From positions 7,501 to 71,500 of the forward strand of contig NZ_JACYFG010000006.1 in the NCBI RefSeq assembly GCF_014803405.1: 64,000 nt of DNA, read 5' to 3'. Below the pieces are notes generated by a model that saw only the letters and a program-made list of their open reading frames with translations, had not been told where the DNA came from and searched no databases. The stretch comes from Pelagicoccus enzymogenes. GTDB lineage: Bacteria > Verrucomicrobiota > Verrucomicrobiia > Opitutales > Opitutaceae. This document shows positions 8,215 through 16,844 of the stretch, one piece after another (within the stretch, counting starts at the first letter, position 1; every line of letters begins with the position of its first letter). Both the position numbers and the translations under genes were made by a program.

Positions 8215-11103
8215 TTAAAGGTCCATGCCAAACTGGAGGCGGTACTCGGTCGGCTTAGCGTAGATGTATCCGTAGGCAGCTTGATCGTTCATTACGTTGT
8301 AAACGTTGAGCTGCACATGAGCATTACGCTCGCCTAGCTTGAAGTCGTACTTCGCCATGGCATCGATGTTGATGCGAGTATCTGTTTCCAATACTACGCG
8401 TTGTCCGTTGGTGTCGGTCACGAGCTGCCCCGAACCATCAGTGATTCCAGAGAAGTACTCGCGCTCGCTCTCGTACTGGAAGCCGAGGCCGAAGGAGAAG
8501 CCAGCAAGGGCGCCATCGTCGATACGGAAGTTACTCCAACCACTAAGCGAGTGACGTGGCGTGTCGTCCTGCTTTTCGCCCGCTCCATAACCGCGGCCCT
8601 GCCAAGTCGAAGTATCGCTTGGATCGAGGAACTGGTCGTCGAGCGAGTATCCAGAAAGTCCCCACGCTCCATCGGGGAAGTACCATACAGCCCACTTATC
8701 CACGCCACCGGCTCCCCAAGGATACTCGGGGAAGGCGCCAGCGTTCACCACGGAGCGCTTGGTCTGGGCGTAATTCAGCACGAACTGCATGTTATCGTTC
8801 GGCGCGTAGTTGAACTGAGCTTCCCAACCCGAGGACTCTTGGTCGCCGCTGAGGTAGGCATCGTAGCCACCGGCTTCGGCAGACGCGAAGTCGAGAGTCG
8901 CGTTGTTCGTGTTGTCATCCTGGATGTACAACCAACCTGGCCAACCTGGGTTCGTGGTCTTGGAGGCGTTGAAGACTGTGTCCATGTAGGCCACCCCTTC
9001 CGGTGCAGTCGCATTGAGGTACCATGCGCCGTCAAGCTGGTAAGCTGCTCCCGCGTCGACCGCCGCATCCCACTGTGGCTTGGCAACCGTGAAGGAACCA
9101 TTGCGCCATTCCGCTTCCACGGTCGGATTGAAGTCTGAAACGTTATAGATGATATCCGCGTCTGGATCGAAGCGACCCTTCGCTGGCGAAGGTGCCCACC
9201 AGTAAAAGATCGGCGTACCCGTTTGCTTGATACGGTACGCACTGATGGTACCGCTGAGCTTGCCGTCCAACATGTCGAACTTGACGCCTGCTTCCTCGCT
9301 TTCCGCCGTTACAGCATCCATAGCGTTGCCGTAGACGTCGCGGTTACCGTCGAAGTTTGGCATGATGCCTTCTGCCTTGAGGGCATAAACTGAAAGGTTC
9401 TTGGTCAACTTGTAAGTGATGCCTGCCTGAGACGTATCCTTCTCCTTGGCGCCTGGATCGTTGCGAGTGACGGTGTCCTGACGGAAGTCTTCAACGCGGC
9501 CTCGGAAGTCGTTTCGGTCGCGACGTATGCCTGCCACTGCCGTCAAACGCTCGTTAAGCCAGCTGCCTTGGTAGACAAGGTAGGTACCTTGGTTCCAAGA
9601 GAGGTCGTTGACCTGCGCGGCCCTCTCCATTCCAGGAGCTGCCGTACCGTCGCCGTTAACGCCAAAGCGCATGTAGGAAGAATCGGTCGGGTCCCAGTAG
9701 AAGTATTGATTCTGGATGGTACCGCGAGTGGAGACCGACTTCTCGGAACTCTCTTCGGAGCGACCGAGCAAGAAGCTGTTCTGCAGTCCGAACAGCTCGC
9801 TGTTCTGGAACAGGTCAAAGTTGTAGTTCACTTCCGCGCGGATCTGATCGCGATCGATGACTTCGTTCTTGTCCGACCAGGAGCCTTGGAAGATCGCATC
9901 GGTCACTTCGCCAAATATGAACTCCGCATCCCCGTTTTCCACGCTCGCGGGAATCACCGTTATGGTGCTGCGCAGGTTTTCTGGACCTACGTTGTTGGTG
10001 ATACCACCCGAGACGTCGCGGGAGTCAAACTCGACCTTGGAAGTGTTGTATCCAAGAAGCACATTCAAGTTGTCCGTGAAGCTGTGCGTCGCCTGCAGAC
10101 GGATGTTGTGGGACTCGGTATTGAGGAAGGTGTCTGGACCGCTCCATCGCATGGTGCGAATTTCCTTGTCGGGGAACTGCAAGAAGCCCGCTCGTTCGAG
10201 GCGGTCTTGCTGGTTCGCCACATTCTCGCTGGAAAGGTCGCCACGGGCGCGGACGCTCTGGAAACCGACCGCGTTCTTGTCCTCCTTGCCATATTCCATG
10301 TCGATGGTGACTTCCGTCTTGTCCGTCGGGCGGAAAGTGAAGATCGGCGAAATGAACTGGCGGTTGTTTTCAGCGAGCTCGGTGTAGCTGCCGTTTTGCT
10401 CGTGCACTGCCGTGACGTAATAACCGAAGTTGATTTCGTTGTCCAAAGTGTTACCGGCCTCGTAAACGGCGCGATAGTGCTTCTGGTTACCGACACTGAG
10501 CGTGATGTGCTGCATTTCGTCAGCAGTTGGAAGCTTCGGCAGGTAATTGACGATGCCTCCGAAGTTACCGATCCCGTAGAGCAACGCCGCTGGACCGCGT
10601 ATAACTTCCACACGGCCGATATTGGCAGCATCGGTAGCGAATTGGCGGCGATAACCGTCCCGTAGCGTCGCGTCGGTGATGAAGCCGCGCACCTTGTAAG
10701 AGGTTTGCGTCTTGTTGCTGGTCGCGCCCTCCGGGTTGTGGACGCCGCCGATCGTGCCAAAGCTGTTTCCCTTGCCGGCGTCATTCTGAGAGGACATGAT
10801 CATCCCCGCGCTGTAGGCCAAGGACTGGCGCAAGTCGGTCGACCCGGTGTCCTTGATAAACGCGTCGGTGATCACCTCGATCGGCATTGGAATGTCCTTG
10901 ATGGCGGCATTCAAGCGCGTACCGGAAATGGTGTTGGTGGCGCGGTAGCCACTGTCCTCAGAAGCGTCGACCTGAAAAGGCGACAGCTCGAAAACTTCCT
11001 CTTCTTCAGCGGAATCCGTTTGGGCGTTCAATGACGCCGCTAAGCCAATCGTGACGAAGCCGAAACGCTTCCACGAAGACCATAGCTTAGATTTATGACT
11101 CAT
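8215..11103 (-). CDS. TonB-dependent outer-membrane receptor
   Basis: A 962-residue protein with a signal peptide (to about residue 27, ending LNAQ). A TonB-contact-like segment FELSPFQVDAS follows, then a plug domain with SGTRLNAAIKDIPMPIEVIT and VEVIRGPAALLYGIGNFGGIVNY. A long beta-barrel ends in YRLQFGMDL. Such receptors take up large or scarce ligands (siderophores, oligosaccharides) with energy from TonB. Its place between the symporter/hydrolase operon and the divergent GH16 gene suggests import of a glucan fragment; the plug type also occurs in siderophore receptors, so the ligand remains open. ATG 11103 was chosen over a start five codons upstream. Confidence 0.9.
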   Translation of the reverse strand: MSHKSKLWSSWKRFGFVTIGLAASLNAQTDSAEEEEVFELSPFQVDASEDSGYRATNTISGTRLNAAIKDIPMPIEVITDAFIKDTGSTDLRQSLAYSAGMIMSSQNDAGKGNSFGTIGGVHNPEGATSNKTQTSYKVRGFITDATLRDGYRRQFATDAANIGRVEVIRGPAALLYGIGNFGGIVNYLPKLPTADEMQHITLSVGNQKHYRAVYEAGNTLDNEINFGYYVTAVHEQNGSYTELAENNRQFISPIFTFRPTDKTEVTIDMEYGKEDKNAVGFQSVRARGDLSSENVANQQDRLERAGFLQFPDKEIRTMRWSGPDTFLNTESHNIRLQATHSFTDNLNVLLGYNTSKVEFDSRDVSGGITNNVGPENLRSTITVIPASVENGDAEFIFGEVTDAIFQGSWSDKNEVIDRDQIRAEVNYNFDLFQNSELFGLQNSFLLGRSEESSEKSVSTRGTIQNQYFYWDPTDSSYMRFGVNGDGTAAPGMERAAQVNDLSWNQGTYLVYQGSWLNERLTAVAGIRRDRNDFRGRVEDFRQDTVTRNDPGAKEKDTSQAGITYKLTKNLSVYALKAEGIMPNFDGNRDVYGNAMDAVTAESEEAGVKFDMLDGKLSGTISAYRIKQTGTPIFYWWAPSPAKGRFDPDADIIYNVSDFNPTVEAEWRNGSFTVAKPQWDAAVDAGAAYQLDGAWYLNATAPEGVAYMDTVFNASKTTNPGWPGWLYIQDDNTNNATLDFASAEAGGYDAYLSGDQESSGWEAQFNYAPNDNMQFVLNYAQTKRSVVNAGAFPEYPWGAGGVDKWAVWYFPDGAWGLSGYSLDDQFLDPSDTSTWQGRGYGAGEKQDDTPRHSLSGWSNFRIDDGALAGFSFGLGFQYESEREYFSGITDGSGQLVTDTNGQRVVLETDTRINIDAMAKYDFKLGERNAHVQLNVYNVMNDQAAYGYIYAKPTEYRLQFGMDL

Positions 11104-11265
11104 TCGTTCGATATCCATTAGTCTAGTCTGGTTTGGGGTGGTAGGTAAAGTTCGGAGCCTAGTGAGAATTCCTCAATCGCTCCACTGTCGGGTCAAAAAA
11201 AGGGCAGGAATCCATCGTGCACGTCGGCCGGACAATCGCAGCGGGGTAAAAGCCCTTGGGGGTTA

Positions 11266-11330
11266 TAAGGTGCACTTCAGTACAATTTGTTGCGTTCGTC
11301 AATTTATTATTTGCATTATTTTGCACCTTA
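11266..11330. promoter_or_regulatory. Spaced inverted repeat in the divergent promoter region
   Basis: TAAGGTGCA (11266-11274) and its exact complement TGCACCTTA (11322-11330) flank 47 AT-rich bases between the divergent TonB-receptor and GH16 genes. Two half-sites at this distance could bind a regulator by looping, or be separate sites for two promoters. The site lies 22 bases before the GH16 start. Nothing recognisable fills the rest of 11104-11352. Confidence 0.35.
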
Positions 11331-11352
11331 AAAAATCTTCAAGCTAGCCCCC

Positions 11353-13164
11353 ATGAAATTGTCAAAACAGCTCCTTCGCGCGCTCGCCCCCTGCGGGGCA
11401 GCTCTCTTAAGCCTCAGTTTCCCCTCTTCCGCCAGAGCCTCGGAGGGATGGCAACTCGTCTGGTCTGACGAATTCGAAGGCGACGGTTCGCCCAATCTTC
11501 AATGGTGGGACTTCGAGGAAGGCTACTTGCGCAACAACGAGCTACAGTACTATACGAAAAAGCGGCTCGAAAATTGCCGCAAGGAGAACGGCATGCTCGT
11601 AATCGAAGCCCGCCGCGACCATTTCGATGGGCACGCCGTCACTTCCGCCAGCCTCACCAGCCGACGCTCGGCCAGCTGGACCTACGGACGGTTCGAGGTA
11701 CGGGCCCAACTGGCAGCCGGTCGCGGCACTTGGCCCGCCATTTGGATGCTCGGCGACAATATCGGCGAAGTCGGTTGGCCGCACTGCGGCGAAATCGATA
11801 TCATGGAATTCGTAGGCTACGACCCGGACACCGTTCACGGCACCGTTCACACGACTGCCTACAACCACATTCAGAACACAGCTCGCGGCGGATCCACCGT
11901 TCGCGACGACCTCACCCAATCCATGCACGTATACGCCGTGGAGTGGGAACCTCATGAAATCCGCTTCTACGTCGACGACGAACTCTACTACACTTTTGAA
12001 AACGACCAGCTCGGCAACGATTCCACCTGGCCCTTTCACCGTCCCCAGCACCTGAAGCTAAATCTCGCGATTGGCGGCGACTGGGGCGGCTCGCAAGGCG
12101 TCGACCCAGCGATCTACCCCACTCAATTCCTCATCGACTACGTTCGCGTTTACCAACGCCATGAACAAGGTCCCTACACTCTAAAGATCGACAGCACAGG
12201 GCCAGGAACGGTCCGCATCGAGCCCGAGAAGGAATCATACGCGCCTGGCGAGACCGTCACCCTGATCGCAGATCCCGACATCGGCATGCGACTCGGCAAA
12301 TGGAAAAACGTCCAAGTCGACCGTTCATTGAAAACCGAGCTACGGCTCGATCGATCCCTCGAGATTCATGCCGACTTCCTTGATCCCAGCTCCATGCTCC
12401 AAAACACAGATTTCAGCAACGGCACGAGCAATTGGTATAGCTATGTAGACGCAAACGCTGCAGCTGACATAGCCGTCAACGCAGAAAAACAAGCAACCGT
12501 CACCGTCAGCAACGCTGGATCGGCGGCCTGGCACGTCCAGCTGGGCCAGGGAGGCTTCGCCCTCGAAAACGGCCATCGGTACCGCCTCACTTTTCAGGCA
12601 AAATCGGTCAGCGGCTCCCCCAAGCTCGTCGCCGCCATCGCTCAAAACGCTTCTCCCTACGCAACGTATCAATCCTCCTCCATCGACCTTTCCCCCACGC
12701 TTCAAGAGCACGCCTTCTCCTTCACCCACACCCAAAGCAGCGAGTCCAACGCTCGCGTAGAATTCCGGCTTGGCAGCAGCGCGGGCCAAGTCGCGATCAA
12801 CCAGGTTCGTCTCGTCAACCTAGACGAATCTCCCCTCACAGCCTACGAGCAGTGGAAGCAGCAACACGGCATCCGCCCCCTCGCCGACGATCGAGATCCC
12901 GACCAGGACCTTCGCCCCAATTTGCTGGAGTATCTCCTAAACACCTCCCCTCACTCCCCTAACCCATTCCAACCGGTAGCGCTCGTATCCAAAATTAACG
13001 GACAGTTGATTCTCGCCCCAAACTTTGACGCCAACTCCAAAGACGAATCCATCTCGGTCGCATTGCAACGGAGCGCCAACCTCGTCGACTGGGAAGACGG
13101 TGCCTCCTCGACGCTCCCCTTCAGTCGCTTGAAAATTATGGCTCCCCCGCCAATCCAAGACTGA
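11353..13164 (+). CDS. Secreted GH16 beta-glucanase (laminarinase-like) with binding modules
   Basis: A 603-residue secreted enzyme. After a signal peptide (about 1-29) comes a GH16 domain (about 32-270). It has the motif GEIDIMEF, with nucleophile E147, D149 and acid/base E152, and the substrate-cleft segments GRFEVRAQL and WPAIWMLG. GH16 laminarinases cut beta-1,3-glucans; the subfamily cannot be fixed here. A short beta-repeat rich in Gly and Glu follows (about 275-340), then a CBM4/9-like jelly roll (about 345-490, beginning MLQNTDFSNGTSNWY). The C-terminal tail (RDPDQDLRPNLLEYLL) is often seen in secreted Verrucomicrobia proteins. It is divergent from one TonB receptor and followed by another. 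Confidence 0.9.
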   Translation: MKLSKQLLRALAPCGAALLSLSFPSSARASEGWQLVWSDEFEGDGSPNLQWWDFEEGYLRNNELQYYTKKRLENCRKENGMLVIEARRDHFDGHAVTSASLTSRRSASWTYGRFEVRAQLAAGRGTWPAIWMLGDNIGEVGWPHCGEIDIMEFVGYDPDTVHGTVHTTAYNHIQNTARGGSTVRDDLTQSMHVYAVEWEPHEIRFYVDDELYYTFENDQLGNDSTWPFHRPQHLKLNLAIGGDWGGSQGVDPAIYPTQFLIDYVRVYQRHEQGPYTLKIDSTGPGTVRIEPEKESYAPGETVTLIADPDIGMRLGKWKNVQVDRSLKTELRLDRSLEIHADFLDPSSMLQNTDFSNGTSNWYSYVDANAAADIAVNAEKQATVTVSNAGSAAWHVQLGQGGFALENGHRYRLTFQAKSVSGSPKLVAAIAQNASPYATYQSSSIDLSPTLQEHAFSFTHTQSSESNARVEFRLGSSAGQVAINQVRLVNLDESPLTAYEQWKQQHGIRPLADDRDPDQDLRPNLLEYLLNTSPHSPNPFQPVALVSKINGQLILAPNFDANSKDESISVALQRSANLVDWEDGASSTLPFSRLKIMAPPPIQD

Positions 13165-13301
13165 AAGTTTGCGCCACCCGCGAAACGAAAGCGCCGTTCA
13201 CGGAGCGCAAGTTACGTTTTCCCGAAGGCTTTGTTAAGTATGGGTGAAGGCAATCCCCGCTAGTTGACCAGCGATTCGATTCGGGCAAAGACTCGAACTA
13301 T

Positions 13302-13322
13302 CGTATCAGCAATTCCGATACG
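13302..13322. promoter_or_regulatory. Inverted repeat before the second TonB receptor gene
   Basis: CGTATC and GATACG are separated by nine bases, 66 bases upstream of the receptor start. This may be an operator, but it does not match the palindrome near the LacI-type gene. The rest of 13165-13387 shows no gene. Confidence 0.25.
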
Positions 13323-13387
13323 TGTCATCACGAACAGAGACGCGTTCCTCGGCTTTGCTGCACGCTAATAGTCAAACTAGAAAACGC

Positions 13388-15940
13388 ATGAAACCTGCAT
13401 CCTACCTGCCAAAGCTTTCAGTGGCTCTGATCGCCGCTGGATCCGGCTCCCTCTTCGCCCAAAGCGTTGACGAGCCGACGACCGATAGAGTCTACGACCT
13501 CGAAGGCTTTACCGTAACCCCGCTCGAGCAATTCGCCAACCAAGCGATCTACGGTGAAACTCCGATATCCTTCTCGGAGGTCGGAAAAGAGGATCTAGAC
13601 AAATACCTAGCGTCCCAGGACATCCCAATGGCGCTCAATTTCACGCCTTCCGTCTACGCAACTAACCAAGGTGGCGGAGCCGGCGATGCCCGTATCAACA
13701 TCCGCGGCTTCGACCAGCGCAACGTCGCTGTCATGATCAACGGCGTTCCCGTCAACGACATGGAAAACGGCTGGGTCTACTGGTCCAACTGGGACGGCGT
13801 CGGCGACATCGCCTCCTCGGTGCAAGTCCAGCGCGGCATTTCCAATCTAGACCTCGCCGTGCCTTCCATCGGCGGTACGCTGAACATCATGACCAGCCCT
13901 GCCGGCCAAAACCGAGGCGGCATGCTGAAACAAGAGTTCGGATCAGACGGATTCTCCAAGACCACCCTCATCGGACACACCGGGCTCATCAACGACAAGT
14001 TTGCCGCCTCCGCCGCCATCGCTCGCAAAATGGGTGGCAGCTACATCGACGGAGTCTGGACCGACGCATGGAGCTGGTACATGGGAGCATCGCTACAATT
14101 AAACGATGCCAACACCATCGAGTTCTATGGGTTCGGCGCCCCTCAGAAACACGGGCAGAATCTCTACCAACGCAACATCGCCACCTATAGCGAAAGCACC
14201 GCTCGCAGCTTCGCGAACTTCGACGAGGAAGCCATCGACACCTTCTACGAGCGCGGCTTCGCCTACAACGAGACTTGGAACTACGTAGACGCGTCCTACA
14301 CGGCCCCGCAAGCCGACCACCACGGCATCGGCCCTCGCCGCTTCGAAGGTTACATCAACGAACGCGAGAACTTCTACGACAAGCCGCAAGTCAGCGCCAA
14401 CTGGTACTTCCGTCCAGAAGACAGCCAGTGGTCTTGGGACAACGTGCTCTACTACTCCGGCGGCGAAGGCGGCGGCACCGGCACCTACGGATCCGTTTCG
14501 CGAGTGTCCGACTTTGGTGGATACTTCCACCGCAACCGCGACTGGGACGCGGAGATCGCCCAGAACCAAGCCAACCTCGACAGCGCCGGACGCGCTGAAT
14601 CGACCGGCATCCTGCGCAACTCTCGCAATAACCAGTACACCATTGGCTTGATTTCCAAGGCAACCTACGAAGCCTCTGAAAACTGGACCACGTCCTTCGG
14701 CCTCGACTGGCGCACCGCCGAAATCCAGCACTTCCGCGAAGTGCGCGACCTGCTTGGCGGCGACTACTACCTAGAGAACGAGCAGCAGAAAACGCTCGGC
14801 GGCATCATCGACTACAACAACACCAACACGGTCGACTGGCTCGGCGGATACTGGCAAGCCGCTTACGAAAAAGACGATTTCTCCGGCTTCGGCATGATCG
14901 GGCTATCACAGATCTCCTACAGCTTCCAGGACGACTACAACTGGGTGAACGGAGCGCCTCTCATAGTCGATTCCGACACCTTCGACGGGATGCAGCTCAA
15001 GCTCGGCGGACGCTACAACCTAAACGAATCCACAAGCGTGTACGCAAATTTAGGATACGTTGAAAAGGTACCAATTTTCGACAACGTCATCGACGACGGC
15101 TCAGGCGAAAAGTACCTCAACCCTCCTGACGAAATATTCGTCAACTACGAGATCGGCGTCAACTACACCGGGGCCGAAGGCAAGCTAACGCTCGGAGCCA
15201 ACTACTATCGCACCAACTGGGACGACCGCGCCTTCTCGCGTCGTCTCGAACTTCGCCAAGGCGAGCAAATCGTATTCGACGAGTACGTGAACATCAGCGG
15301 CGTCAACCAGCGCCACCAAGGGCTCGAGTTCGAGGGCAGCTACCGTTTCAATAACCAGTTCAGCCTCAACGCCGCCGTTTCGCTCAATGACTGGGAATAC
15401 ACCAACGACGTAACCGCTCGCGTCCCCGGCCTCGACTCGGACTTGCAACAACTCATCCCTAGCCAGTTCGACCTCTACATCGCCAAGCTGAAGGTGGGCG
15501 ACGCGCCGCAGACGCAGTTCTCCAGCAGCCTCACTTACACACCGCAAAGCGGCATGTACTTCACGGGCGCGATGCGATACAACGCTGACAACTACTCCAG
15601 CTTCGACCCGCTCAGCCGTACCAACGAAGACGACCGCATTCAAAGCTGGAAAGCGCCAGACTTCACAGTGTTCGACTTCCATGCCGGCTGGAAACTCCCC
15701 ACCGATACCGACATCGAATACGAAATCTTCGCAAGCATCCTCAACGTCTTTGACGAAGAGTACATCCAAGACGCAACCGACTCCGACAGCTTCAGCGGAT
15801 ACCACACCGACTACTACGGCGACGAAGACCTAGGGATCGTAGGAAGCGGAGACTACCGCGACCTGCACGACGCCGACAGCGCCGCCGTCCACTTCGGAGC
15901 GCCTCGCCGCTTCAACGCCGGCATCAAGATGAGCTTCTAG
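13388..15940 (+). CDS. TonB-dependent outer-membrane receptor
   Basis: An 850-residue receptor with a signal peptide (about 1-26, ending LFAQ). A short linker precedes the plug (LNFTPSVYATNQGGGAGDARINIRG, divided here as LNFTPSVYATNQ then GDARINIRGFDQRNVAVMING), and a barrel ends in a terminal Phe (NAGIKMSF), the usual outer-membrane insertion signal. Its plug resembles the receptors used for iron chelates or carbohydrates in Bacteroidota and Verrucomicrobiota. It lies 224 bases after the GH16 gene on the same strand, so it may take up the GH16 products. ATG 13388 was chosen because the hydrophobic signal starts there; the frame is open 22 codons upstream. Confidence 0.88.
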   Translation: MKPASYLPKLSVALIAAGSGSLFAQSVDEPTTDRVYDLEGFTVTPLEQFANQAIYGETPISFSEVGKEDLDKYLASQDIPMALNFTPSVYATNQGGGAGDARINIRGFDQRNVAVMINGVPVNDMENGWVYWSNWDGVGDIASSVQVQRGISNLDLAVPSIGGTLNIMTSPAGQNRGGMLKQEFGSDGFSKTTLIGHTGLINDKFAASAAIARKMGGSYIDGVWTDAWSWYMGASLQLNDANTIEFYGFGAPQKHGQNLYQRNIATYSESTARSFANFDEEAIDTFYERGFAYNETWNYVDASYTAPQADHHGIGPRRFEGYINERENFYDKPQVSANWYFRPEDSQWSWDNVLYYSGGEGGGTGTYGSVSRVSDFGGYFHRNRDWDAEIAQNQANLDSAGRAESTGILRNSRNNQYTIGLISKATYEASENWTTSFGLDWRTAEIQHFREVRDLLGGDYYLENEQQKTLGGIIDYNNTNTVDWLGGYWQAAYEKDDFSGFGMIGLSQISYSFQDDYNWVNGAPLIVDSDTFDGMQLKLGGRYNLNESTSVYANLGYVEKVPIFDNVIDDGSGEKYLNPPDEIFVNYEIGVNYTGAEGKLTLGANYYRTNWDDRAFSRRLELRQGEQIVFDEYVNISGVNQRHQGLEFEGSYRFNNQFSLNAAVSLNDWEYTNDVTARVPGLDSDLQQLIPSQFDLYIAKLKVGDAPQTQFSSSLTYTPQSGMYFTGAMRYNADNYSSFDPLSRTNEDDRIQSWKAPDFTVFDFHAGWKLPTDTDIEYEIFASILNVFDEEYIQDATDSDSFSGYHTDYYGDEDLGIVGSGDYRDLHDADSAAVHFGAPRRFNAGIKMSF

Positions 15941-15979
15941 GACACCGAAAACTCACCGTTCTGAGTTCAACCCAAAACA

Positions 15980-16008
15980 AGAGGCTACGCCGAAACGGCG
16001 TAGCCTCT
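15980..16008. terminator. Bidirectional terminator hairpin
   Basis: A perfect 13-pair stem AGAGGCTACGCCG/CGGCGTAGCCTCT with an AAA loop lies between the converging TonB-receptor and YbaK-like genes. On the minus strand CTTGTTTT follows; on the plus strand the tail is only weakly T-rich. Confidence 0.8.
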
Positions 16009-16051
16009 CTTGCATTGGAGGCGACTATTCGCCCCCTCGTTTGGGGTTGGT

Positions 16052-16519
16052 TTAGCTCAATACAGCGAATGGCAACATTTCTGGCTCAACCAGCCATTCG
16101 AAATCATCGTAAGCCATCCGTATCAATTCCGTGTGCGTGCCCGCAGAAAAGAAGATATAGTCATCTTCCGCCAACTCCGGAGCAACGTAGACCTTCAGTC
16201 CGTAGAGATTTCCAAAAGGCGGGATCGCGCCTAAGTCACAACCGGGAAACCGATCCACGAAGTCTTCTTCATGGGCTAAGCTCACCCTTTTGGAACCAAC
16301 GATTTCAGCCAAAAAGCCCAGATCGATTTGCTCCGATGCCGGCAGGACCGCCATCACCAGCTCATCGTCCAGCTTGACTACAACAGTCTTCGCCAAATCC
16401 CACCCAGAGACGTGGGCTCGCGCCGCCACCTCTTGGGCAGTGTACGCAGGCGAATGACTGATTCTCTGGTACTTGATCCGATGCAGATCCAAGTACTCGG
16501 TTATTCGAGCGATAGGCAT
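16052..16519 (-). CDS. YbaK/EbsC-type aminoacyl-tRNA deacylase
   Basis: A 155-residue cytoplasmic protein of the YbaK/ProX superfamily. These domains hydrolyse wrongly charged tRNA in trans. Family features include SPAYTAQEVAARAHV, LAKTVVVKLDDELVMAVLP with its conserved Lys, and the glycine loop GAIPPFGN. The start ATG 16519 is supported by AGGAGG eight bases before it. It is a single gene with a strong hairpin downstream. Whether it prefers Cys-tRNA(Pro), Ala-tRNA(Pro) or another substrate cannot be judged from sequence alone. Confidence 0.85.
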   Translation of the reverse strand: MPIARITEYLDLHRIKYQRISHSPAYTAQEVAARAHVSGWDLAKTVVVKLDDELVMAVLPASEQIDLGFLAEIVGSKRVSLAHEEDFVDRFPGCDLGAIPPFGNLYGLKVYVAPELAEDDYIFFSAGTHTELIRMAYDDFEWLVEPEMLPFAVLS

Positions 16520-16844
16520 AACGCTCACCTCCTATAGTTTCTAGTTCAAGGCCCTCGCCTCCAGCGAATGGCCGGCGACAAGAACCACGCCCTTAAGAGC
16601 GCACGTGCGGGGTATCTGTTGTCCGATTGTTGCTTGGAAAACGTCGGCGTCTCGACCGGGGGCCAGACCGTCGGCGGCAATGTATCCACTCTAGGAGTTC
16701 AAACGCAAAAGTCGAGCCCGCACAATTTGCAGCCTCCGATGAATTCCATAAGGCGCACAACCATAGTAGCTTCGCTACTGCAAAAAGCTTCAGGGTGTAT
16801 CGAGCCCGCCCCCACCAACCGCTGCACGGAAGCTGAAGCTCAAG
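16520..16844. other. Intergenic region without recognised gene
   Basis: About 325 bases between the end of the kinase gene and the start of the YbaK-like gene. A small perfect hairpin AGTAGC-TTC-GCTACT lies at 16765-16779, but it lacks a T-run in either direction. I see no RNA gene or conserved frame here; it must hold the promoter of the YbaK-like gene. Confidence 0.5.

Noticed and set aside
9568-10665. 365-codon plus-strand frame within the TonB receptor gene
   Set aside because: Antisense shadow of a long receptor gene, without signal or domain.
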